Below are positions 1-9,995 of a stretch of DNA of 64,000 nt, one piece after another. The stretch is taken from positions 66,627,676 to 66,691,675 of the forward strand of contig CM051460.1 in the NCBI GenBank assembly GCA_028095005.1, written 5' to 3'. A program made the position numbers and the translations under genes. Each line of letters begins with the position of its first letter. Within the stretch, counting starts at the first letter, position 1. The notes beneath the pieces are model-generated. The model saw nothing but the letters and a program-made list of their open reading frames with translations, had not been told where the DNA came from and searched no databases. Origin of the DNA: Rhynchospora pubera (Eukaryota; Streptophyta; Magnoliopsida; Poales; Cyperaceae).

Positions 1-190
1 ACAAAAAAGAAAAGTTTTAGAAAATTCGAAAAAAAATAGTAAAAAAAATTTTCAAAAAAATATAAAATTTAATTTGTAACGAAATTTCAATATATAGATT
101 GGATTAGTTTAATTAGATTTGTCAATTTATAAAACGGTTGACGGATAATAATCGCGATTTATAAAAATCTCAATACATCTAGATGCGCCA
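1..190. repeat. Partial foldback element cut by the window edge
   Basis: AT-rich sequence resembling the right arm of the palindromic elements at 25068, 40633, 41351 and 52497: a run of AAATTC/AAAAAATAGTAAAA, then TATAAAATTT, then GAAATTTCAATATA followed by a GGATTAG-like stretch. The left arm would lie outside the window, so neither the ends nor a target duplication can be shown. Confidence 0.4.
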
Positions 191-946
191 TACCATATCT
201 CTAATTTGTGACTAATATTGCAAGAGTTTTTTTTTTTTGGCACAATTTATTCCTTTGTCAATGTGGAAACCTACATATGATAAATGCATTCTTTTTTAAC
301 AAACAATTAATCAAAATATATAGATCTGCAAGAATTGTGACTGTTGTGAATTTGTTGAGCTGTGGCACACGATGGGCACTCTATCCATGGCACGAGATAA
401 ATGCTAAGTTAGAGTATTTAATGCATTTTTTTTTTCAAAGTGAAGCTTCCTATTATGTTTTGCGTTCGTGTTAAGGGAGGAAAAAAATATATACTTTTAA
501 TAGCACATATGGGTTTTCGACTTTTGGTATTTAGAAAAAAGAAAAGAGACTAAAATGCTCGGAAATTTGGAATATAATAATATTGGCATGCAAATGCCAC
601 CTGACCCTAAAAAATAAAAATTAATAATATTGGCATGCATAAACCGTAGTTCATGGTGACCGGTGAAATACGTCATTTTTTTTTTCATAATCTAGTTTGT
701 CTCTCCATCTACCACTAAAATCGCCAGAAAAAAAGTAAAATCTAATTCTAATTTCTAATGCAATTAACAATTTTTTCGACGGCTTCATTGGAAACTCTCT
801 GAACATATCATTTTCTACATCATTCAAAAAGTAACAATCATTTGGATCTTCGGTGCTAATTGGCAGCCGAAACCCGGAGACCGGATCGAGAGGGACCTCA
901 AAGTTCAAGTTAGAATCCAAACGTATTCGCTAATAATTTGGTTTTT

Positions 947-1046
947 TTTTTAAGATAAATTGGAGTTCTAAGCCACCTAACTTATTTTTTTTAATTAAAT
1001 GTCTATGAAAGACCCTCCAGCCGGGTTTCGAACCTGCGACCTTAAC
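947..1046 (-). mobile_element. SINE-like fragment with target duplication
   Basis: On the minus strand it begins next to a tRNA B-box-like stretch (GGTTCGAAACC, about 1025-1035) and ends in an A-rich tail, seen as poly-T at 941-950 on the plus strand. A 12-bp direct repeat AATTTGGTTTTT flanks it at 935-946 and 1047-1058. A promoter box A is not clear, so the copy looks 5'-truncated. The B-box alone is weak evidence; the tail and flanking repeat support retroposition. Confidence 0.45.
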
Positions 1047-1236
1047 AATTTGGTTTTTGCTCATGAGTTCCAATGGATAAGATTGATTGTTTGAAAATTC
1101 TCTCCATAAATACAATAAATAAATTAAACAATTCAGTTTCAGATTGAAATTCTGCTGTGATTGTATTGAAATTCCTATGAATCAAATGGTCGAGTCTCAA
1201 ATTAAATATCTAATTGAAAGGACATAAATTGAACCG

Positions 1237-1344
1237 AATGTTTATAATTTGTAAAAATTGTTAACTGATATTTAATTTGTAAACATTGTACTAATATTTA
1301 ATTTGTAAAAAATTGAACTAATGTTTAATTTGTAAAAATAGCCG
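1237..1344. repeat. Short AT-rich tandem repeat, about 4 units of 26-31 bp
   Basis: Units share the core TTTAATTTGTAAA followed by ATTG and ACTAAT, repeated four times with small changes. No coding potential; probably replication-slippage sequence. Confidence 0.6.
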
Positions 1345-1679
1345 AGCCATTAAGTCAACATCAAAGTGAATTAAAAAGTAACAAATTATCTTGGACTACT
1401 TGTTGGTTACTCACTGTACGAAAAATTTTTAAGTTGAAACACATAAAATTCCTAAAGACAAATAAAAGCTATGAAATTATCCGCGCCCCAACCTAGAACC
1501 GACGTGAGTGAAAAAAAAAACAACTTTTACTGTTTGTTAATCTTTTAAAAAAAAGTAAAAAAATAAAAATTAATTAATGTAAAATAAAATATGTCGATTC
1601 ATTCCCTCTGAAACAACATCGATCTATCTATATATAATGTTTCCATTATACAACCTCTAAAAGAGATAGTTAGCTCTAC

Positions 1680-2230
1680 CTCTAAACTTTTCATTATTAT
1701 ATTAGTAAACTATGATAAAACATGAGTGGCTGCATTTCATAGATTCGAAATCGAATATTACTTGTTAGTAAACAATATAACAAAATTAACCATTGCATAA
1801 TTCAAATAAAAGAAATATGCACAAAAGATACTTTTTTACTCGGACAAACATGTTACATGCTAATAAAGTCATACTTGGTTCCATGCCATGTGCAACCTTT
1901 GTAACACAATAAATAAATAAAAAAAAAACAAGTAGAGCTTTTTCGCCATATGTTTGAATGTCAAAAGTCAAAACCAATTTTCGCAGGATGTTGTTGTCCT
2001 CTAGTTGCGTCTTGTATATTCCAATACGGCCAATTGAGTTCATTTTTTAAAAGAAGTAGAGATTTTTCAAAACATAGTTTAGGCTTCTAGCTTCCAATTA
2101 TTTTACTTTTGCCAACGAAGTCAAAACAAAGTCAACTCTCATGTTTTTTATTTTTTATTAGGTGCTCGATCCATTTCCTCATAGCTAACAAGTAACGAAG
2201 AATGTAGGAAATTTCTCCTATATATATAGT
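1680..2230. other. Spacer similar to sequence upstream of the second NB-LRR gene
   Basis: Several ordered blocks resemble 33020-34100: GGCTGCATTTCATAGATT against ACGCTGCATTTCATAAATT, GTCAAAACCAATTTTCGC against GTCAACGCCAATTTTCGC, and GTCAACTCTC followed by TTAGGTGCTCGATCC against GTCAACTCTC followed by TAAGGTGCTTGATCC. It may be a duplicated 5' region of a lost NB-LRR paralogue. No coding sequence follows it. The remaining sequence of 190-3116 shows no gene. Confidence 0.4.
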
Positions 2231-3116
2231 AATCAACTAAAAAGTAAAGTATCTGGAATTTCTCACAAAAAAAAAACAAATAAATTCGCGGTGCACGCTG
2301 AGGTTGCACTGACCAGCAAATTTGAAAAATCCAACGGTTCGCATCGTATGTCAGCTTTGATAGAAATTTGAAATATTAGTTCATTATAAAATATTTTTGA
2401 AATTACTTAATAAAGATCACGTAATTCATATAAAATTAAATAAATCATAAGTTAGAATTTACAATTTTGTAGAGAAGACATCTTGATGTGAAAATTTGAT
2501 CTTCTCCAATTTTTCTTGGTATTTCCTGATGGCAGAATTTTAGGCATTTTCTTCTTATTTCTGTCTAATTTTTCTTAAGTGGCGAAAAATGGAAAATTGT
2601 GTCTTTTTTATGACAGAACAAAAATATTTATTACCAAGGCAATTGAAGGGATCAAAATTCAGTGAATCTGGTCCATTGGATTTTCCATCAAAATCCAATG
2701 CACCCTTTAATTATATATACTAAATGAATTTAGTTTATATTTAATAACATAGGCCACATTAAATTATAATTAATAATATTAATTATAACATTATCCTACT
2801 TGGCCTGTAAAATATCATAATGAAACACAAATTCAGAATTGGCCAATAAAACTTAAACCTTGTTCAGTTAGAAATACCAAACTAAACTAATATAATCAAA
2901 ATAACTATTCTTGTTATTTGATCCATATTAATTATAGAAATGGTATTCTTTCCAACATATGGTTAATTAAATTCACTCGATCCACATAAGAATATTTGCT
3001 TATATAAATTACATTAATGTGCAACATAAGAAATAAGCAAATATTATAAATTCAGTCAATACATAAATGAAGCTTCAATACATAACTTAATTAATACATT
3101 ACTGTTCATTACAACA

Positions 3117-3800
3117 TCACAAGTCATTAACCAAACCCATGCCGGCTACATTCTCTTTGAAAAGAGAAGGTGGTAGTGCTTTTGTTAGAGAATCAGCTAA
3201 CATAGCTCTTGTATTGATGTGTTGTATGACAATAACATTATCCTTAATTTTCCTTCTAACAACAAGATATTTGATGTCAATCCATTTAGTAGCACCACTG
3301 GACTTGTTGTTTTTAGAGAAAAAAACAGCAGCCTCATTATCACAAAATATCGTGAGTGGTCTTGCAATACTTTCAATCACTTGAAGTTCAGGTATGAAAT
3401 TCTTCAACCAAACTGCTTGACCAGTAGTTTCGAAACACGCCACAAATTCTGCTTGCATAGTGGAAGATGCAACTAACTGTTTGGGACTCTTCCATGAAAT
3501 TGGTCCCCCTGCAAGCATGAATATGTATCCTGATGTGGATTTCTTCGTGTCTACACATCTAGCAAAGTTCGAATCGGAATAACCAATGACCTCAAAGTTA
3601 TCAGACTTTCTGTAAGTAAGCATGTAGTCTTTAGTCCCTTGCAAATAGCGCAAGACTTTCTTAGCAGCTCTCAAATGATCTAGTCCTGAATTTGATTGAT
3701 ATTGGCCGAGCATGCCAACTACAAACGCAATATCAGGACGTGTGCAAACTTGAACATACATTAAGCTTCCAACAACCGAAGCATACTCATTCTTTTCCAT
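3117..3800 (-). pseudogene. copia RNase H domain, open but detached
   Basis: A 227-residue open frame carries the copia RNase H signature: YASVVGSLMYVQVCTRPDIA, GYSDSNFARCVDTKKSTSGY, FCDNEAAVFFSKNNKSSGATK and a final LADSLTKALP. It is open to its natural stop but cut from RT by a frameshift near 3800-3850. This is the best-preserved part of the element. Confidence 0.8.
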
Positions 3801-3849
3801 TTGCTTACGTTCTGATTCAGTTTTGGGACATTGAGCCTTGCTGAATTTG

Positions 3850-4624
3850 TCACCTTTGAAAATGGGAGCAACACATGGAGAACAATTTTTGCATGTTATA
3901 GCGCTTAAGCATTTTCTCGATATATGCCTTTTGTGATAAACCTAAGAGACCACGAGACCGATCACGGTGAATTTCAATGTCTATGACATAAGAGGTTTCA
4001 CCAAGATCCTTCATTTCAAATTTCTTTGAAAGAAAACGTTTAGTCTCGTACAACATGTCTAAATCACTGCTTGCTAACAAAATGTCATCCACATACAAAA
4101 CAAGAATGATAAATCTGCTCCCACTAACCTTGAGATATATGCATTGATCAAAAGTGTTTTCTTGAAATCCAAATTCTGTTATGACTTCATCAAACTTTAG
4201 ACATCACTGCCTTGAACCCATAAATTGATCGTTTCAACCGACAGCCCATATGTTCCTTGCCTTTGACAACAAAAGCTTCAGGTTGTTTCATGAAAATTTC
4301 TTCATGCAAGTCACCATTAAGGAATGCAGTTTTCACGTCCATTTGATGCAACTCAAGATCATAATGAGCTACAAGAGCTAAAACAATTCTTAATGAATCT
4401 TTCTTTGAGACAGGAAAGAAAGTATTATCATAATGTATACCTTCTTGTTGCGTAAAGCCTTTAGCAACTAATCGGGCCTTATATCTTTCGATGTTACCAT
4501 GAGAATCAGTTTTAGTTTTGTAAACCCATTTGCATCCTACGGGTTTAACACCTTTAGATAACTCAACAAGGTCCCAAACATCATTTTGTTGCATTGAGTT
4601 CATCTCATCATTCATGGCTTCCAT
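3850..4624 (-). pseudogene. copia reverse transcriptase remnant
   Basis: 4624-4190 encodes the RT N-terminal half (KPVGCKWVYKTK, YKARLVAKGFTQ, HQMDVKTAFLNG). 4098-3850 encodes the catalytic box YVDDILLAS and DRSRGLLGLSQKAYIEKM. Between them (about 4100-4190) the frame is broken and the segment normally following SIYGLKQ is damaged. An ancestral copia RT is certain; it is not functional. Confidence 0.8.
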
Positions 4625-5086
4625 CTACTGAGATGACTTATCACTTTTCATGGCGTCCTTGAAGGAGATATGATCATCTCCATGACCTATATCGCCACCT
4701 TCTTCCGTAAGGTATGCAACATAATCATCAGGTATTGCAGATTTTCGTTCTCTTTGCGACTTGTGTAAAGGTTCTTGTGGCAGCAAAGGTACTTCTTCAT
4801 TGTTAAGAACATTACTAACATTAGCACCTTCATTTAGTAATAAAGGAGAAACAAAACTTGTAGCCTCTGAAATGATCGAAGTTGGAACATAAATTCGATC
4901 TTCTTCATTGAGGTTTATAGTTCGTTTTTCATTACTCCCACTAATGTTGCCATTTTCAAAAAATACTGCATGTCTTGTCTCAACTATTCTAGTGGTATGC
5001 GAGGGACAATAAAATCTAAAACTTTTGGACCTCTCTGGATATCCTATGAAAGAACAACTGACGGTTTTGGAATCCAGTTTCTTAAT

Positions 5087-5554
5087 TTATGGATTGTAGA
5101 CTTTTGCTTTAGCAGGATAGCCCCACACACGTAAGTATCCTAGTTGTGGTTTTCTTCCAGTCCACAATTCATAAGGTGTTGCTGGAACGGATTTACTAGG
5201 AACTCGATTGAGAACATGTGTGGCTGTTTTTAAAGGCTCGGACCACAAAAATTCTGGTAAAGTGGTATTGCATATCATACTTCGTACCATATTCATTAAT
5301 GTACGATTACGCCTTTCAGCCACTCCATTTTGCCGAGGATCACCTGGCATAGAGAATTAATGAATAATACCACTTTCTTGTAGAAACAAAGCAAATGGAC
5401 CTGGACTTTGACCCAAGTCAGTGTGCCTACCATAATACTCACCGCCTCTATCTGATCGCACTACTTTAAATTTAAGATTATGCTGATTTTCAACTTTAGT
5501 TTTGAAAATCTTAAATTTGTCTAGTGCCTCAGATTTTTCAGAAATTAAGAACAC
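5087..5554 (-). pseudogene. copia integrase core remnant
   Basis: The region shows VVRSDRGGEYYG (second catalytic Asp of the DDE triad) and QNGVAERRNRTLMNM (region of the catalytic Glu), then the copia-typical LRVWGYPA motif. A stop and short disruption near 5351-5356 separate two open parts. The minus-strand sequence from 5086 to 4625 reads as the integrase-RT linker with stops, including a TAG just before 4624. Confidence 0.75.
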
Positions 5555-5639
5555 ATAAGCATAGCGTGAGTAATCATCAATAAAAGTAATGAATGATTTG
5601 TGTCCGTTGAGACTCGGAGTGGGAAAAGGACCGCATATA

Positions 5640-6069
5640 TCAGTATGTTAATTCCAATAGTCCCCCACTTCGAGTGGCTCCTCTCTTATTTCCCTTAACA
5701 AATTTTTCCTTAACACATTCAATGCAATTTTCAAAATCAGAAAAATCTAACGTTGGGAGAATTTCATTTTTAATAAGACGTTGCATTCTATCTCTTGAAA
5801 TATGACCCAATCTGCGATGCCATAATTTGGAAGAATATCCAACATCACGATTTCTCTTTGTGCCATCGTTTGTGATCAACACAATTAATATTCAGGGATA
5901 ATAAATAATCAGAAAAGGAAGAATCCAAACATAATTTATATAGATTGTCACATAATAATCCAGAACCAACAAACTTAGAGTTATGATATAGTCTCAACTC
6001 ATTATTTCCAAACTGAAACATAAAACCACACGCATCAAGTCTAGAAACAAAAATTGAATTCCTAAGCAA
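5640..6069 (-). pseudogene. copia post-protease and GAG-pre-integrase remnant
   Basis: Two overlapping open stretches (6069-5845 and 5882-5640) cover the segment after protease and the integrase zinc-binding motif SKLWHRRLGH...CIECVKEK, in which the H and C residues are still present. A frameshift lies between them near 5850-5880. The downstream part drifts and ends in a stop. Confidence 0.7.
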
Positions 6070-6072
6070 TTT

Positions 6073-6291
6073 TTACTTCATCTGCAGCATCATCCTTTGG
6101 TTTCTTAGGTTTATCCATACGTAATGCTTGGTCCATTTTAAAACACCAAGACAGATCTCTAGTTGCTCTTTCCAAGTTGAAAAATTAGTTCCATTCAACA
6201 ATGGTATTCTAGACATTTGGGTACTAATATTGTTCAATGCTTCAAATTCATCATGAAAAATATAAGGCTTACTATTAACTAAAATCCACAT
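6073..6291 (-). pseudogene. copia gag N-terminal fragment
   Basis: A 72-residue open stretch contains the hallmark of copia gag start regions: PLLNGTNFSTWKEQLE, the L-x-G-x-N-[FY]-x-x-W motif, around residues 31-46. It then ends without the rest of gag or a CCHC knuckle. Family assignment is firm; the start codon shown is arbitrary. Confidence 0.7.
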
Positions 6292-6355
6292 ACATATAAA
6301 ATTAAATAAATTAGATCAACTATAATTAGGGGACTAATAATTAACTAATCTGAAA

Positions 6356-6360
6356 TAATA
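6356..6360. repeat. Left target-site duplication TAATA of the LTR array
   Basis: TAATA immediately precedes the first LTR (TGTAACATAG) and recurs immediately after the last LTR (GTGTGACA) at 23170-23174. A 5-bp duplication is the normal size for Ty3/gypsy and copia integration. Confidence 0.85.
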
Positions 6361-9300
6361 TGTAACATAGTAGAAATACCAGATCCAGTTTAATTATAAC
6401 AATTAGATTAATTTTAAAAATAATATTAAGATAAACAAAATTTTAAAACTAATAATCTCAAATGATTAATTAAATTGTAACAGTAAAATTCACTCGAAAT
6501 CGGAATCTTTTAAATTGTGTAGTATCTAAAAATGACTTAAATGATTCTAGCAAAATCAAAGCTCAAATTACTAGATTAATTGAGCTCAAATCAGAATTTA
6601 ATCTAATAAGAAAAATCAATTAAATTGTTTATATGAGTTGCAGCATCCTTAGCTACAAAGTTCCTGCCACAGAAAATCCTAGAGATCAATTTTTAATAAA
6701 AATCTCAAAATTCGCTGGCTTCATCTCCTTCCTCCTCTATTTTCCTCCTTTCTCGTGCGATCTGTTCGATCTCTCCCTCTTTCCTCTCTTCTTCTCCGAT
6801 GGAAAACCCAGTTCGAAAATTGAAAAGGATCGACTGTGGCTAGCCAATCCTACTGCGCCACACTATACCTCACCTCGGATTGGTTGTCTCCTTTCGTTCT
6901 TATCCCTAGGAGAACGGATAAGGGTTGAAATTTTGACTTTACGGTAAGATTCGTGACCATGGATTATTGCCGTTGGTTTTCTCTCTCTCTCCTCTTCATT
7001 TCGCTGCTTATAAATGCCCCTTTTGAGGCTGATTTTGAGGTTGCCTGGTTGGTTAGATTCCCACAGAAAAAAAAGAGAAGAAGAAGAAGAAAGAGAGAGA
7101 GGAGACAGCCGCAAAAGATCGAGGTATATCCATTATCTTCCTCTTTTGTTAAAATTTAAGCCGAGTATAGTAAGCCTGATTGAAGGATTTAGAGAAGTTA
7201 GGGTTTGCAGCCCAACTTTAGTTTTTGTGAATTGTGAGGACGGTTGATGCTTTGAACAAATTAGTTGAATGGTTGAGTTAACCTTGAGGTGATGAAATCA
7301 AATAAAAACTATGCTCTTATAGGTCGTGATCTGCTAGGATTGTATTATCAATAGAATTAATGCAATTTTTGGATTTGAACGATAATGGAGAACAAAGGGG
7401 TAATGGGTGAGGCCTTGCGATGGGATACGAGGCCTAGTACCAGCCTTTGGTACGCTGGTTTCCCTACTGGTACCGTTCTGGTACGATGCTAATTGGTTCA
7501 AGGGTTGTAATGAAAGAGAAACTTGGAATCAGGGACCTATTTGCAAATTTTGAAGGGCATATTTACAGACAAAAAGGACTTGTTTGTGAGGAAAAATGAT
7601 CTAAATGTAAAATAAATGGATTCGGGGTCCTTTTGGAGAAAAGTACATAGGACTGTGGGTCGGATCCATTTGTTGGTTATCGGATCCTGTCGGTTATGTT
7701 GCGGACCCGTTATGGTTGGTTCAGGTCAACTGGGTCAAGTTGACCTGGCTCAGCCGTATGAGAGTTTGGGCCTGATCTGTTATGGGCTGAAATTTTGGAC
7801 TGGTTTTGTGGGCCTAGATTTTCTGGGCCAGAAGAAGAAGAAAGTAAAAGAAAATGGGCTTGGGCCCATTGTTGCTGGTTGGGCCGAAAGTTGAACTGAA
7901 ATTTATAAAAAAAAAACTAATCTTTGATTAAGTTAACTAATTGTGGGCTTAAGAATAAATAAAAATAATTAAAGGAAAGACCATTAGAAATAATCGGGTA
8001 TTCCTTTAGTTAGGTTGGATTCGATTTTCGGGAGATGATGAGAATAGTCCGAGTGAGTCAAGAACAGATACAATGACACAAATCATCGACTTTCTGATCC
8101 TAAACAAACCAATCAAATAATTTAGATTTTAATTTTCTATTTCCAATTGTTTTCTTGATCTTAGATTATAATTTTCTGATTTAAATTTTCGATCTAACAA
8201 ATAGTTAAATAATTTAATAAATATTAAGCAATGCAAACTAATTAATTAAGTATTAATGAAATAAATCAAATATAACACAACTAAATGAATGGGGAAAACC
8301 ACTATATAATACATAAGTGAATATTTTCATTCTAAAATATAATTCATAACTTATATAATAAAAATAAATATAAACTCTTAATGACTGGAAAGTCAAAACC
8401 AATTATTAATAATAAGATAAAATACTTAATAATATATTTTAAAACAGAATCCTCTAAATAAATAATCTGAATTTAACCATCCAAATCTCAACCAGTCTGG
8501 TTAACTTAGGCCGTCAGTATGGTAACCCAAGAACCGCCAATAATTAGGTTATTTAGGTTACTCTAAGTATTTAACGGTTAGTAAGAAAGTCACTTGTTTT
8601 ATTAGGAAACCAAACTAGAATCACTTGACATGTGACTATCAAGCCTAGCAAACTGTTAAGGGAGAGAACCCAAGTATGATGGCCGTCAAGCATCCGAATC
8701 ATCATGAGATATCGAGAAACTACGTTTAAGCTTTCTACTATCCAGGTGCGGAATTACGTTGGATTTTTGTTAAAGTTTAAGTAATTAATAAAAAAATGTT
8801 TTATTCATATGCATATTGGAAACTCGTTTGCCTGCATGACCGTGTTCAAGCATTTTAAATGATAGTGCCCAATTTTTGATAAAACTGCATTTTGAAAGGC
8901 ATGTTCTCCGTTTTGAGAAATTTGATAAGTAACAGTCAGATATTTGGAAATGCCGTTGCTATTGATAAATCTGTCTTATGAATGATCTGACTGAAAGATA
9001 TGAAATGATGTGAATGAATAGCTGAGATATGATATGATGTGCTTGATATGTGTGATTGGATATGTTTGCATCACTCTCCGAAGTCGGTTGGCCCCCGGCT
9101 TCGGCCAGTTCGGTAGCGCTATGCGGATTTGGAACTCCCTTTTGCCTGCCCAGGGTTAGAGATGAATCTCTTTTGCCTGCCCTCGGGTTAGGGAGAGGTC
9201 TCCTTTTGCCTGCCCAACCGGTTGGGTTAGGAGTCCTGAGTGAATATGATTATGATTATGAAATTATGTTAATGACATGTGGATTTGGAATCCCCTTTTG

Positions 9301-9973
9301 CCTGCCCTCGGGTTAGGGGAAGATTTGGGATTTGTTCAGATTTATGATATGCTCAATTCTGCCATGTTCGGACCCCTGACACGCTCAGTTTCCTATCATA
9401 TCCAGACATGTGTTGTCTGCGATGGGATTCGTGCCACGTGTTCAGTTCTGACATGTATATGACTTTTGTCATAGTCAGATTTTGTGATTCCGTCCGATTT
9501 CAATTACGGTCATATGCTGGATATCATGATTTAAACGAAGAATTGCAATTGATATCATTTAAGTTGACACATGCATACCTTGTTTTATATTAATGCAGAT
9601 AATATTTTTACTGTCTTGTTTAATCAATAAATTAGTTATTTATGGGTATTATTTCTGGAACTTGGATTTTAGCTTAAATCCACGTACTGGAACTAAAACC
9701 CGCACTGAGAATTTTAATTCTCATTCCGTGCTTTTGCATGTTTTCCACAATGGATGTGGGTTCCAGGTTGCAGAGACGGGCTCGATCAAGTCAAGCGAAG
9801 TTAAGCCAAAATTTGTCTTGCCATGATGACTCAATGAGTCATAGGAGACAACGTGGTAGATCATGGTAAGCTGGAACTTAACCCTCGTAATTAGTAAGGA
9901 AATGCCTTGCGGGTGCACAGAGATTGTGTATTCGCGGCGGGGATTGTCAAGCCCTATGTGTCGGGGTGTGACA
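6361..9973 (+). repeat. LTR 1 (left), 3613 bp
   Basis: Begins TGTAACATAG and ends GTGTGACA, so it keeps the canonical TG...CA ends. It contains AT-rich and pyrimidine-rich blocks, the GCCCGTT/GGCCCA-rich stretch around 7640-7890, and four TTTTGCCTGCCC motifs (9140, 9171, 9204, 9296). I count about 17 positions in its first 1.94 kb that differ from both other LTRs. Small ORFs inside recur in all three LTRs only because the DNA is nearly identical. Confidence 0.9.
9140..9307 (+). repeat. Four spaced TTTTGCCTGCCC motifs in the LTR
   Basis: The 12-mer occurs at 9140-9151, 9171-9182, 9204-9215 and 9296-9307, each followed by a GGGTTAG-like stretch, and recurs at the equivalent sites of the other two LTRs. 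It may be a cis element of the LTR (binding, packaging or termination); its function is unknown. Confidence 0.6.
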
Positions 9974-9983
9974 GTCTCTTTGG

Positions 9984-9995
9984 TGGTATCAGAGC
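9984..9995 (+). promoter_or_regulatory. Primer-binding site (tRNA-iMet), copy 1
   Basis: TGGTATCAGAGC begins 11 nt after the last base of LTR 1. It is the standard plant primer site complementary to the initiator methionine tRNA 3' end. Confidence 0.85.

Larger units (their letters stand above)
3117..6291 (-). mobile_element. Decayed Ty1/copia (TNT1-like) retrotransposon, minus strand
   Basis: Reading the minus strand gives, in copia order, a gag start, GAG-pre-integrase, integrase, reverse transcriptase and RNase H, all broken by stops, frameshifts or deletions. Gag jumps almost directly to sequence that normally follows protease: the rest of gag, the zinc knuckle and the protease DSG motif are missing, so a deletion of roughly 1 kb is inferred. 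No LTR pair or primer-binding site was found. A large LTR array begins 70 bp beyond its 5' end, and the sequence after that array (from 23170) may continue this element's 5' flank. The element cannot encode its own movement. Confidence 0.85.

Noticed and set aside
6633..6947. 104-codon ORF present three times (also 13231 and 19828), with other small ORFs repeated at the 6.6-kb period
   Set aside because: They lie inside near-identical LTR copies, so conservation reflects DNA identity. They are low-complexity and lack known domains.
9984..9995. TGGTATCAGAGC taken as part of a tRNA gene
   Set aside because: It abuts LTR ends in each case and is a primer-binding site; no cloverleaf surrounds it.
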